DNA of 64,000 nt. Origin: Acuticoccus sediminis. Lineage in GTDB: Bacteria > Pseudomonadota > Alphaproteobacteria > Rhizobiales > Amorphaceae. The notes beneath the pieces are model-generated. The model had not been told where the DNA came from. It saw nothing but the letters and a program-made list of their open reading frames with translations, and did not search any database. Where the stretch lies: positions 213,082 to 277,081 of the forward strand of contig NZ_QHHQ01000009.1 in the NCBI RefSeq assembly GCF_003258595.1, given 5' to 3'. Below are positions 7,678 to 16,110 of the stretch, in pieces. Position numbers and translations under genes: made by a program. How positions within the stretch are numbered: the first letter of the stretch is position 1; each line of letters starts with the position of its first letter.

Positions 7678-9395
7678 GCCGCCTCCCGCGTCGCGTCACG
7701 CGTCTCGATGAGGGCGATGAACGCCTCCTCGAGCGTGGGGTCCGGGCGCTCCGGCGTCGCCGCCCCCGCCTTCAGCTCGTCAGGGCTTCCCTGGGCGATC
7801 TGTTCCGCGCGGTAGATGACGAGGATGCGGTCGCAGTACTCCGCCTCCTCCATGAAGTGGGTGGTGACGAGGACGGTCACGCCCTTGTCCACCAGCCCGT
7901 TGATGTGGTTCCAGAACTCGCGCCGCACGATGGGGTCGACGCCGGACGTCGGCTCGTCGAGGAAGAGCACCGGCGGCTCGTGCATGACCGCCGAGGCGAG
8001 GGAGAGGCGCTGCTTGAAGCCGAGCGGGAGGCCGCCGGCGTTCTGCCGCAGGTAGGGGCCGAGGCGGAAGATCTCCACCATCCGCCCGATCGCCTCCCGC
8101 CGCGCCCGCCCCGCGAGACCGTAGACGCCGGCGAAGAAGTCGAGGTTCTGCGCCACGCTGAGGTCGCCATAGAGGGAGAACTTCTGCGCCATGTAGCCGA
8201 GCGACTGGCGCGCCGCGGCCCGTGCGTGGCGCAGGTCGTGGCCGGCGACCGTCCCCTCTCCGGACGTCGGCGTGAGGAGGCCGCAAAGCATCTTGAACGT
8301 CGTCGACTTGCCGGCCCCGTTGGGACCGAGAAGCCCGAAGATCTCGCCGCGCGGGACCGAGAAGCTGACGTCCCGGGCGGCGGTGAAGTCGCCGAAGCGC
8401 TTGGTGAGGGTCTTCGCCTCGATGGCGGGGCGGTCGCTCTCGGGGATCGTCCGGTAGCCGGCCGCGAGCGCGCTCTCACCCTTGGGGCCGCCGCCGAGGC
8501 GGTCCACGAACGCATCCTCGAAGCGCGGCGGGATCGGTTCGCCGCCCTCGGGCGGCGCCGCGTCACGGCCCATCAGAAGCCGCACTGAGGCACCCTGGAT
8601 GGTCGCGTCGCGCACCGCTGGGTCATCCATCACGCGGGCCAGGATCCGGCGCCGCTCCGCGCCCTCGGCGCGCACGCGGAAGCAGCGCCCGGCGACCTCA
8701 TCGGTGAGGCGGTCCGGCGGGCCGGCGTGGATCATCCGCCCCTCGTTGAGGAGGTAGACCTCGTCGCACTTCTCGGCCTCGTCGAGGTAGGCGGTCGACC
8801 AGAGGACGGCGATTCCCTCGCCGGTGAGGTTCTTAACCATCGCCCAGAGCTCGCGGCGCGACACCGGGTCGACGCCGACGCCCGGCTCGTCGAGCAGCAG
8901 GAGGCGCGGCGTCACCACCAGCGCGCAGGCGAGCCCCAGCTTCTGCTTCATCCCGCCCGACAGCCGCCCCGCGAGGCGCGCCGTGAAGGGGGCGAGGTCG
9001 GTGAAGCGCAGGAGCTCGGCGAAGCGCCGGCCCCGCTCGCCCGCCGGAAGGCCGCGCAGGTCGGCGTAGAGGGTGAGGTTCTCGATGACGCTGAGATCCT
9101 CGTAGAGGCCGAAGCGCTGCGGCATGTAGCCGACCTTCGTATGGTCGGCGCCGGTCGCGGGCCGGCCCAGCACGGTGACGCTGCCCTCGTCGGGATCGAG
9201 CAGTCCGGCGAGGAGGCGGATGAGCGTCGTCTTGCCCGCACCGTCTGGGCCGACGAGGCCGGTCATGCGGCCCGGGCGGATCTGCAGCGAGATCGCGTCG
9301 AGAGCCGGCGGGCCGCCCTTGCCGAAGCGGCGGGTGACGCCGTCCAGCGTGGCCGTCGCGCCGGATGCGCGGTGCTCCTCGCCGGCGGCGCTCAA
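7674..9395 (-). CDS. ybhF: ABC exporter ATPase with two nucleotide-binding domains, YbhF-like
   Basis: Tandem-NBD ATPase of 573 residues that would power the YbhS/YbhR membrane pair. First domain: Walker A GPDGAGKTTL, signature LSGGMKQKLGLA, Walker B LLLLDEPGVGVD. Second domain: Walker A GPNGAGKSTT, signature GFKQRLSLA preceded by LPL rather than LSGG, Walker B VLFLDEPTSGVD. The D in GPDGAGKT and the GLPLGFKQRL variant fit the YbhF subgroup. A linker of about 70 residues joins the domains. It overlaps the adaptor gene (ATGA, 9392-9395) and the next permease gene (7674-7677), giving fixed stoichiometry by coupling. In E. coli this system is linked to drug tolerance and Na+/Li+ export; the substrate here is not known. 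Confidence 0.9.
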   Translation of the reverse strand: MSAAGEEHRASGATATLDGVTRRFGKGGPPALDAISLQIRPGRMTGLVGPDGAGKTTLIRLLAGLLDPDEGSVTVLGRPATGADHTKVGYMPQRFGLYEDLSVIENLTLYADLRGLPAGERGRRFAELLRFTDLAPFTARLAGRLSGGMKQKLGLACALVVTPRLLLLDEPGVGVDPVSRRELWAMVKNLTGEGIAVLWSTAYLDEAEKCDEVYLLNEGRMIHAGPPDRLTDEVAGRCFRVRAEGAERRRILARVMDDPAVRDATIQGASVRLLMGRDAAPPEGGEPIPPRFEDAFVDRLGGGPKGESALAAGYRTIPESDRPAIEAKTLTKRFGDFTAARDVSFSVPRGEIFGLLGPNGAGKSTTFKMLCGLLTPTSGEGTVAGHDLRHARAAARQSLGYMAQKFSLYGDLSVAQNLDFFAGVYGLAGRARREAIGRMVEIFRLGPYLRQNAGGLPLGFKQRLSLASAVMHEPPVLFLDEPTSGVDPIVRREFWNHINGLVDKGVTVLVTTHFMEEAEYCDRILVIYRAEQIAQGSPDELKAGAATPERPDPTLEEAFIALIETRDATREAA

Positions 9396-10396
9396 GCGTC
9401 CGGACCCGCTTCGGCGGCCGGCACCGTGACGGTGACGGGCATCCCCTGGCGCAGCGCCATGTCCGGGTCCGACACGATGATGCGCATCCGGAACACGAGG
9501 TCGGTGCGCAGGCTCGGCGTCTGCACCGACTTCGGCGTGAACTCGGCCGTCGGCGAGATGAAGCCGATCGTGCCGGAGTAGACGTGGTCGGTGCTGTCGG
9601 TGGTGACGTAGACGGTCGCGCCGGGGTGGACGCGCCCGAGGTCGGGTTCGGAGACGTAGGCGCGCACCCGCACCGGCCGGTCGATGGCGATTGTGAAGAC
9701 CGTGCCGCCGGCGGCGACGATCTCGCCCGGCTCGCGCGCCCGCGTCATCACGAAGCCCTCCTGGACGGCGGTGAGGACGGCATCGTCGAGGGCCGTCTGC
9801 GCCTGGTCCTGGGCGGCGAGGGCGGCGGCAAGCGAAGCCTCGGTGGCGGCGATGTCCTCGGCGCGGCTGCCGGCCTTCATCAGCGACAGCGCCTCCTCGG
9901 CCGAGGCGAGGAGGGCCTCGGCCTCGCGGTAGCTCGCCTCGGCGGAATCGGCCTCGGCCTGGCTGACCGCGTTGGTTCTGACGAGGCGGCTGGCACGGCT
10001 GAAGGTCAGCTCGGCCTGCTTGGCGGTCGCCTTGCGCTGGTCGACGAGCGCGGCGGCCTGGGCGATCTCCTGCGGCCGGTTGCCGGCGAGCGACTTGTCA
10101 TGCGCGGCCTGGGCGACCGCCACCTCGGCCTTCGCCGCCGCCAGCGCCTGTTGCAGCGGCACGGGGTCGAGCCGCGCCAGAACCTCGCCGGGCGTGACCC
10201 GCGCCCCCTCGTCGATGGGCATCTCCGCGATCCGCCCGCCGACGCGGAAGGCGACGTCCACGGTGCGCACGTCGACGTTGCCGTAGAGGGTCAGGGCGTC
10301 GCCGTCGCCATTGCGGAACACGCCGGTCTTGAACGCCCAGCCGGCGGCGCCGATCGCCGCCACCAGGAGAAGCATGATGATGGCGACTTTCTTCAT
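9392..10396 (-). CDS. ybhG: HlyD-family periplasmic adaptor, YbhG-like
   Basis: Periplasmic adaptor of the exporter; 334 residues. An N-terminal membrane anchor (residues 4-22) is followed by TLYGNVDVRTVDVAFRVGGR, which closely follows the YbhG N-terminal strand. Then come a lipoyl domain, an Ala/Glu-rich coiled hairpin (about 90-205) and the barrel segment GTVFTIAIDRPVRVRAYV. The family-defining SPTAEFTPKSVQTPSLRTDL lies near residue 285. It overlaps the cecR-like gene upstream (10393-10396) and the ATPase gene downstream, both as ATGA. Confidence 0.9.
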   Translation of the reverse strand: MKKVAIIMLLLVAAIGAAGWAFKTGVFRNGDGDALTLYGNVDVRTVDVAFRVGGRIAEMPIDEGARVTPGEVLARLDPVPLQQALAAAKAEVAVAQAAHDKSLAGNRPQEIAQAAALVDQRKATAKQAELTFSRASRLVRTNAVSQAEADSAEASYREAEALLASAEEALSLMKAGSRAEDIAATEASLAAALAAQDQAQTALDDAVLTAVQEGFVMTRAREPGEIVAAGGTVFTIAIDRPVRVRAYVSEPDLGRVHPGATVYVTTDSTDHVYSGTIGFISPTAEFTPKSVQTPSLRTDLVFRMRIIVSDPDMALRQGMPVTVTVPAAEAGPDA

Positions 10397-11034
10397 GAAG
10401 GATCCTCGGCCGCGAGCAGGGCGCGGATGTTGGTCTGGGTGACTCTACGGATGGTCGCGGCGCGCTGCGGCGTCACGGCGTCCCAGCCGGTCAGCGACAT
10501 GACGGAGGCGTGGGCGACCCGGAAGACGAGGAGCTGACCGACGATCGTCACGGTGGTGACGTTGATGCGGTCGTCGTCCCAGCCCGGGTGCCCGGCCTCG
10601 GCGACGAGGGTGCGCAGGTGCTGGCCCATCCGCCCGAAGACGCGCTCCTGCAGGATCCGGAACGCCTCGCCGGGGGCCATCTGCTCGCGCACGATGAAGC
10701 GCGACAGCGACGCGCTCTCCGGGCTGAGGAAGAAATTGAGGATGACGCCGGCGATGTCGCAGATCTCGTCGCGCGCCGCCTCGCGGCCGCGGGCCTCCGT
10801 CCGGGCGGCGCGGTCCAAGACGGGGCCGAGGAACTCGACCAGGCGGTCGGCGACGTAGTGGGCGGCGGCGAGGTGGAGCCCGTCCTTGCCGCCGTAGTGG
10901 TAGGTGATCGAGGACATCACGGTGTCCGCCTCGCGGGCGATGTCGCGCGTGCGCACCCCCTCGACCCCCTTCATTCCGAAGTGGTCGACGGCCGTCTGGA
11001 GCAGGCGGCGGTTGGTGGACGACTTCGTGGGCAA
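10393..11034 (-). CDS. cecR: TetR-family regulator, CecR-like
   Basis: A 213-residue TetR repressor heading the ybhGFSR-type operon. The N-terminal helix-turn-helix is seen as VRTRDIAREADTVMSSITYHYGGKDGL (residues about 27-53). The C-terminal ligand domain has SRFIVREQMAPGEAFRIL, resembling the CecR C-terminal domain. In E. coli, CecR controls the ybh exporter genes; the same arrangement here (regulator first, 4-nt overlap with ybhG) supports orthology. Autoregulation is likely through the dyad at 11081-11100, about 50 bp upstream of the start codon. Confidence 0.88.
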   Translation of the reverse strand: MPTKSSTNRRLLQTAVDHFGMKGVEGVRTRDIAREADTVMSSITYHYGGKDGLHLAAAHYVADRLVEFLGPVLDRAARTEARGREAARDEICDIAGVILNFFLSPESASLSRFIVREQMAPGEAFRILQERVFGRMGQHLRTLVAEAGHPGWDDDRINVTTVTIVGQLLVFRVAHASVMSLTGWDAVTPQRAATIRRVTQTNIRALLAAEDPS

Positions 11035-11080
11035 GGCGAACGACCGGGCCGGAAACGGGGTGGCGAGCTGACGAATCCTA

Positions 11081-11100
11081 TTGTTCGTTCATTTGAACAA
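11081..11100. promoter_or_regulatory. Dyad operator candidate for the CecR-like repressor
   Basis: TTGTTC (11081-11086) and GAACAA (11095-11100) form 6-bp arms around an 8-bp spacer; inside them GTTCA-TT-TGAAC (11087-11098) is another exact inverted repeat. Size and symmetry fit a TetR-family operator, and the site lies 47 bp upstream of the cecR-like start in a short A+T-rich patch. The binding role is inference from position and symmetry. Confidence 0.55.
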
Positions 11101-11184
11101 ATTTTCAATCCCATTCCGGCGCGGCCGCACCAGCGCACGGAATGCGCCGATGCGGGGCTTTTGCGATGGCGAACGGGGACCCCC

Positions 11185-12993
11185 TCAGGTCGCCGTCGCC
11201 GGCGCCTTTCGGCTCTCGCCCGACTTGGCGGGAAGCTTCTCCGGCGCCGGGAGGCAGGGGCCGCCGGGGTCGCGGATCAGGTGGACGCTGCGGTTGAAGA
11301 AGCCGCTCCGGTCGCACCGGCCGATGTGCAGGATCGCCGCGTCCGGCAGCTCGCTCTGCAGGGTGTCGAGCACCGACTTGCCGCCGCGGTCGGGCAGCCC
11401 CCTCAATGCCTGGTCGATGACGATCCAGTCCGGGCGCTGCAGCAGGACACGGGCAAAGGCGATCGCCTGCAGCTCCTCGTGGGCGAGCTCGCGGTCCCAG
11501 CGCGCGGTGCGGTCGAGCGACGGGATGAGGCGGTTGAGGCCGACCTTCTCCAGCACCGCCGCCAGCTCGCCGTCGCTGAACTTGGCGCGGGGGTGCGGGT
11601 ACGCGAGGACGGAGCCCAGCGCCTCGGGCGGCGTATAGGGCCGGCGGGGCATGAACGCGATGTCGGCGTTGGCCGGCAGCTCGACCCGGCCGCAGCCCGC
11701 GGGCCAGAGCCCGGCGAGCGCCTGGAAGACGAAGTGCCCGCCGGAGCCCGGCGGGGCGACAATCTCCACATGCTCGCCCGGGCCGACCTCGACGTGCGTC
11801 TCGTCGAGCGCGATGCTCCCGCTCGGCGTCGTGATCCTGAGCCCGTCGACCACCATCCGCCGGTCGGTCGACTTCACGACCTCGATCTGGTCGAGGTCGT
11901 TGTCCTCCAGCAGGTCCATCGCGATCACCGCCTGCCGGAAGGTGGCGACGCGGCCGAAGGTGGCCCGCCAGTCGGCGATGGTGGAGAAGTTGTCGATCGA
12001 CCAGCGCAGGGACTGCTGCACCTGGTTGAAGGCGCCGACCACCATCATCAGCTGGCCGAACGAGAGGTCACCGCCGAAATAGCCCGGCGCGGCGACAAGG
12101 ATCGGCGCGATCAGCGTGAACCAGCCGTAGCCGGCGGTGATCCAGGTGAGGCGGGTCTGCGCGGTGACGATCCGGCGCATCATGGCGAGGACGCGCGACA
12201 GCTCGCGGCTGAGGCGGACCCGCTCGTCCCCTTCGCCGCGCGCCAGGGTGACGTCGTCGATATGCTCGTTGAGGCGCACCAGTGCGACGCGGAACTCCGC
12301 CTCCTGGGCGTAGCGGTCGGCGTTGAGGGTGAAGAGCGGCCGCCCGACTAGGTAGCTGACGAAGGACGCCGTGGTCGCGTAGAACAGCGCGCACCACACC
12401 ATGTAGCCGGGCACGGTGAAGCTCTCGCCGTTCACGTTGAACACGACGCTCTCCGACAGCACCCAGAGCACGCCGATGAAGCTGACCAGCAGCATGCTGG
12501 CCTGGAAGAGGCCGACGCCGAGGTCGGTCGACAGCTCCGTCAGGTGGCGCGCGTCCTCGTGGATGCGCTGGTCGGGGTTGGTGCCGATCTCGCCAGCGCC
12601 GGCAATGCGGAAGGCGCGGCCGGGCTTCAGCCACTGCTCGAACAGCTCCTGGACGAGCCCCTCCCGAAGCTTCAGCTTCAGCATCAGGTTGAGCCAGCTC
12701 TGGGAGACGTTGAGGACCAGCAGTCCCACCACGATGACCGCGAAGACGCCGAGCTGGTGGACGAACTGGTTGAAGTTCTTCTGCGACAGGGCGTCGTAGA
12801 AGGGCTGGTTCCAGGCGTTGAGCTGGATCTGACCGTAGGCGGTGAGGAGGACGACGGCGACGAGGCCTGCGACGATCAGCGTCACGTGCTGGCGCACCGT
12901 CGAGTCCAGGAACGCGCGGGACAGGGAGGCGAGCTGTCGTCTGAAATCCGTCCAACCTGCCGACGCAGGCTGGACGTCGAGCGTTTCGGTCAT
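11185..12993 (-). CDS. SbmA/BacA/YddA-like ABC transporter with degenerate nucleotide-binding domain
   Basis: A 602-residue fused membrane/NBD protein. The membrane half resembles SbmA/BacA/YddA transporters: LNAWNQPFYDALSQ, helices to about residue 300, and VVGAFNQVQQSLRW before the NBD. The NBD has lost the ATPase residues. Walker A reads PPGSGGHF (about 414-421), with the Lys replaced by Gly and the next Ser by His. The signature is LAHEE instead of LSxGE (about 503-507). Walker B ends IDQ, with catalytic Glu replaced by Gln (528). The H-loop reads IGRC where VGHR is expected. Downstream of Walker A the family pattern QALAGLWP is intact, so this is not a frameshift. ATG 12993 was chosen to match family length; the frame stays open upstream. 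Possibly proton-driven like SbmA, or an inactive partner. Confidence 0.8.
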   Translation of the reverse strand: MTETLDVQPASAGWTDFRRQLASLSRAFLDSTVRQHVTLIVAGLVAVVLLTAYGQIQLNAWNQPFYDALSQKNFNQFVHQLGVFAVIVVGLLVLNVSQSWLNLMLKLKLREGLVQELFEQWLKPGRAFRIAGAGEIGTNPDQRIHEDARHLTELSTDLGVGLFQASMLLVSFIGVLWVLSESVVFNVNGESFTVPGYMVWCALFYATTASFVSYLVGRPLFTLNADRYAQEAEFRVALVRLNEHIDDVTLARGEGDERVRLSRELSRVLAMMRRIVTAQTRLTWITAGYGWFTLIAPILVAAPGYFGGDLSFGQLMMVVGAFNQVQQSLRWSIDNFSTIADWRATFGRVATFRQAVIAMDLLEDNDLDQIEVVKSTDRRMVVDGLRITTPSGSIALDETHVEVGPGEHVEIVAPPGSGGHFVFQALAGLWPAGCGRVELPANADIAFMPRRPYTPPEALGSVLAYPHPRAKFSDGELAAVLEKVGLNRLIPSLDRTARWDRELAHEELQAIAFARVLLQRPDWIVIDQALRGLPDRGGKSVLDTLQSELPDAAILHIGRCDRSGFFNRSVHLIRDPGGPCLPAPEKLPAKSGESRKAPATAT

Positions 12994-13242
12994 GACGAGA
13001 GGACTCCACAGTGAGCGCGGTCCAGGTGCCGACCGGGCCGCGATCGCCCGCGCCGGTTCCCCTTGGAACGTGACCTTCGAACACCGCGCCGGATCCCGGG
13101 GCGGCTCGCTCTTATAGAGGGATCGCGCCGCCCGAATCCAAGCCCTCCCGGCCGAACGGGAAAATGCCGCGGCGGCCGCCACATTGGCGCCGCTCTTGCC
13201 ACGTTTTGCCCCGCCGGCGGCCTCCCTTTCCGACCATTCGGA

Positions 13243-14244
13243 TCAGGGCAGCTCCAGCACCACCTTGCCGTTGACCTTGTTGGCCTCGATCAGGCGATGC
13301 GCCTCGGAGGCTTCGGCGAGGGGGAAGGTGCGGTCGACCACGGGGCGCACCGCGCCGCGCTCGAACAGCGGCCAGACGTGCTCCCGCAGCGCCGCGGCGA
13401 TGGCGCCCTTCTCGGCGACCGGGCGGGCGCGAAGCGTGGAGCCGGTGATCGTCGCCTGCTTGCGCATCATGAGGGAGATGTCGAGCTCGGCGACGCGCCC
13501 GGCCAGCGACGCGATCGAGACCATCCGCCCGCGGTAGGCGAGGCAGCGCAGGTTCTCCGGGAAGAACGGCCCGCCGCGCATGTCGAGGACCACGTCGACG
13601 CCCTTGCCGCCGGTCGCCTCGAGGACGCGGTCGGCGAAGTTCTCCGTGGTGTAGTCGATGGCGACCTCCGCCCCCAGCGAGCGGCAGAGGGCGGCCTTCC
13701 GCTCGTCGCGCACCGTCGCGAGGACGCGCGCGCCCATCGCCGCCGCCAGCGCGATGGCGGTGGTGCCGATGCCCGACGCGCCGCCATGGACAAGGAGCGT
13801 CTCGCCGGCGGCGAGGCGGCCGAGCAGGAAGACGTTGGCCCAGACGGTGAAGTAGGTCTCGGGGATCGCCGCGGCCTCGACCGCGCTGAGCCCGCCCGGG
13901 ATCGGCAGCACCTGGACGGCGGGCGCCGCGACGTACTGCGCGTAGCCGCCGCCCGCGACGAGGGCGCAGACCCGGTCGCCGACCGCGAAGCCGTCGACCG
14001 CGGCGCCGATCGCGACCACCTCGCCGGCGACCTCGAGGCCGAGGATGTCCGTCACTCCCGGCGGCGGCGGGTAGTTGCCCAGACGCTGGACGATGTCGGG
14101 GCGGTTGACGCCCGCGGCCTCCACGCGGATGAGGACTTCGCCTTCACCCGGCTCCGGACGCGGCGCCTCGAGGACCTTCAGGACTTCCGGGCCGCCGAAC
14201 GGCTCGGCCCTTACGCATTGCATCGTCATCGCTGTTCCGCTCAT
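13243..14244 (-). CDS. NAD(P)H:quinone oxidoreductase, MDR superfamily (PIG3-like)
   Basis: Zinc-free medium-chain reductase of 333 residues that would reduce quinones or an enone with NADPH. It opens with FGGPEVLKVLEAP, has GVNRPDIVQRLGNYPPPPG near residue 50, a Rossmann motif HGGASGIGTTAI (about 155) and ends in the usual NKVNGKVVLELP; all are typical of the PIG3/TIGR02824 group. No catalytic zinc ligands are present. The first ATG overlaps the SDR stop codon (ATGA, 14241-14244); an ATG 15 nt further in is also possible. It is the last gene of the nine-gene minus-strand operon that begins with the ThDP enzyme. Confidence 0.85.
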   Translation of the reverse strand: MSGTAMTMQCVRAEPFGGPEVLKVLEAPRPEPGEGEVLIRVEAAGVNRPDIVQRLGNYPPPPGVTDILGLEVAGEVVAIGAAVDGFAVGDRVCALVAGGGYAQYVAAPAVQVLPIPGGLSAVEAAAIPETYFTVWANVFLLGRLAAGETLLVHGGASGIGTTAIALAAAMGARVLATVRDERKAALCRSLGAEVAIDYTTENFADRVLEATGGKGVDVVLDMRGGPFFPENLRCLAYRGRMVSIASLAGRVAELDISLMMRKQATITGSTLRARPVAEKGAIAAALREHVWPLFERGAVRPVVDRTFPLAEASEAHRLIEANKVNGKVVLELP

Positions 14245-14996
14245 CCCATGAAGTGCCCGCCGTTCACGTCCAGGACGATGCCGGTGACGAAACCGGCGCC
14301 GTCGGACGCGAGGTAGGCGACGGCCTCGGCCACGTCTTCGGTCGTGCCGATGCGGCCGACCGGGATCGAGGCGACGTAGGCGGTGTTCACCGCGGCGCCG
14401 GCGGTCGCGGCCATCGGCGTCTCGATCCGCCCCGGCGCGATGCAGTTGACGGTGACGCCGTCGTGGCCGACCTCGCCGGCGAGCGTGCGCGAGAAGGCGA
14501 CGAGCCCGGCCTTCGAGGCGGCGTAGTGCGAGCCGGCGACGGTCGATTTCGTGCGCGCGGCCTGGGAGGACATGTTGACGATCCGCCCCCAGCCCTTCGC
14601 CCGCATTCCCGGCACGGCCGCCTTGCAGATGAGGAACGGCGCGGTCAGGTTGACGTCGAGCACCGACTGCCATTCGGCGAGCGCCGTCTCCTGGACCGGC
14701 GCGCGCTTGCCGTCGTGCTTGGGCGAGATGCCGGCGTTGTTGACGACGATGTCGATCGCGCCATGCCGCTCGACGAGCGCGGCCATGAACGGTGCGATCG
14801 ACGCAAGGTCGGACAGGTCCACCGTGACGGCGCTGGTGCGGCCACCGGCGGCGGCGATCTCGTCGGCGCGCGCCTCGACCTCGGGGAGGATGTCTGCGAG
14901 GATGACGTGGTGGCCCTCGGCGACGAGGCGCCGGGCGATTTCGGCGCCGATGCCGCGCGCCGCGCCGGTCACGAGGGCGGTGCGGGGCGCGCTCAT
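14241..14996 (-). CDS. Short-chain dehydrogenase/reductase (FabG-like)
   Basis: Classical SDR of 251 residues. The cofactor motif TGAARGIG is at residues 10-17, NNAG at about 86-89, and the catalytic Ser with Y-x3-K appears as MSSQAARTKS and HYAASKAGLVAFSR (Tyr about 154). The protein ends in the usual GIVLDVNGGHFMG. Asp near the end of the second strand (LADIL) suggests NAD+ over NADP+. It overlaps both neighbours by 4 nt, so it is made together with the zinc dehydrogenase and the quinone reductase. Together they could oxidise and reduce a hydroxylated or keto intermediate supplied by the Liv-type importer; the substrate is unknown. Confidence 0.88.
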   Translation of the reverse strand: MSAPRTALVTGAARGIGAEIARRLVAEGHHVILADILPEVEARADEIAAAGGRTSAVTVDLSDLASIAPFMAALVERHGAIDIVVNNAGISPKHDGKRAPVQETALAEWQSVLDVNLTAPFLICKAAVPGMRAKGWGRIVNMSSQAARTKSTVAGSHYAASKAGLVAFSRTLAGEVGHDGVTVNCIAPGRIETPMAATAGAAVNTAYVASIPVGRIGTTEDVAEAVAYLASDGAGFVTGIVLDVNGGHFMG

Positions 14997-16036
14997 CGCG
15001 GCGCCTCGTCCTGCGGGAAGATCATGACCTTGTTCGCTTCCTTGTTCTTGGCCCGGGCGAAGGCCTGGGCGATGTTGGCGAGCGGCTCGCGGTGGGTGAT
15101 CATCGGGCGAAGTGCCTCGGGGTCGTCGGCGATGCGCCGGACCACCGCCGCCCAGTCCTCCGGCCGCGACCCGTGCGAGGCGCGGATCTGCAGCTTGCGG
15201 CGCACGAAATCGACCGGCTCGAAGGTGATCGTCTCGTGGTGGATGCCGGTGAGGACCAGCACGCCCTCCTTGCGCAGGAGCGCCAGCCCGTCCGCCACGC
15301 TGACCGCCTGTCCCGAGGCTTCCAGCACGACGTCAGCCCCCGCCTCGGCGCGCAGGAACGCCGCATGGGCGCCCTCGGCGGCGAAGTCGCAGGTCGCCTC
15401 GAAGCCGAGGCGGCGGCAGACATCGAGCCGAAGCGCGTCGTTGAAGCCAGCGATCGCCACCGCCGCGCCCTTGTCGCGCGCCGCGACGGCGATGGCCTGG
15501 CCGATGGTGCCGGGCCCCAGCACCACCACGCGGTCCCCGGCCTTCACCTCGCCGACCTCCACCGCGCGGCGTCCGACGCACAGCGGCTCGGTGAGCGCGG
15601 CGACCTCGAAGTCGACGTGGTCGGCGAGGGGGAAGAGGCCGCCTTCGCGCACCACGACATGGGCGGCGAAGGCACCGTCGGCGTAGAGGCCGAGGGTGCG
15701 CTTGTTCTCGCAGTTCTGCCCGTCGCCGCGCGCGCAGGCGGCGCACCGGCCGCACGGGCTCGACGGCCAGACGGTCACCCGGTCGCCCGCGCGCGCGCGC
15801 GTGACCTCCGGGCCGACCTCCGTGACGACGCCGGCGAATTCATGGCCCAGCGTGACCGGCAGGTGCGGAATCATGAAGTCGTACCCGCCGCTCCAGTCGA
15901 GGACGTGGACGTCCGAGCCGCAGATGCCGACCGCCTCGACCCGGACGGCGACTTCGTGGGGGCCGGGCCGGCGCGGCGGCGGGGCGTCCTCGAGCGCAAG
16001 GCCGGGCCCCGGTGTGATCTTCCTGTAGGCGAGCAT
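14993..16036 (-). CDS. Zinc-dependent alcohol/polyol dehydrogenase (MDR, sorbitol/threonine dehydrogenase-like)
   Basis: A 347-residue zinc MDR. Catalytic zinc ligands are the Cys of GICGSDVH and the His-Glu of LGHEFAG. Structural zinc is bound by the four Cys of PCGRCAACARGDGQNC. The NAD motif is VLGPGTIGQAIA (about residue 178). The closest plan is the sorbitol, threonine or L-idonate dehydrogenase branch acting on secondary alcohols of polyols or hydroxyacids. It overlaps the SDR by 4 nt and follows the binding-protein gene after 74 nt, so it is probably still in the operon. Chemically it would turn a polyol or hydroxy compound into a ketone. Confidence 0.85.
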   Translation of the reverse strand: MLAYRKITPGPGLALEDAPPPRRPGPHEVAVRVEAVGICGSDVHVLDWSGGYDFMIPHLPVTLGHEFAGVVTEVGPEVTRARAGDRVTVWPSSPCGRCAACARGDGQNCENKRTLGLYADGAFAAHVVVREGGLFPLADHVDFEVAALTEPLCVGRRAVEVGEVKAGDRVVVLGPGTIGQAIAVAARDKGAAVAIAGFNDALRLDVCRRLGFEATCDFAAEGAHAAFLRAEAGADVVLEASGQAVSVADGLALLRKEGVLVLTGIHHETITFEPVDFVRRKLQIRASHGSRPEDWAAVVRRIADDPEALRPMITHREPLANIAQAFARAKNKEANKVMIFPQDEAPR

Positions 16037-16110
16037 TCGTCCAGCTTTCGTTGCGTGGGGCGAGGCGGGGGCGAGCGCGGACAAGGGGGCCCGCGCCCGC
16101 CCGAGCGGCC

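Noticed and set aside
10510..12351. A 613-codon plus frame across the cecR-like and SbmA-like genes
   Set aside because: Shadow frame: composition dominated by Glu/Asp/Arg/Gly and no motif; minus-strand genes explain the region.
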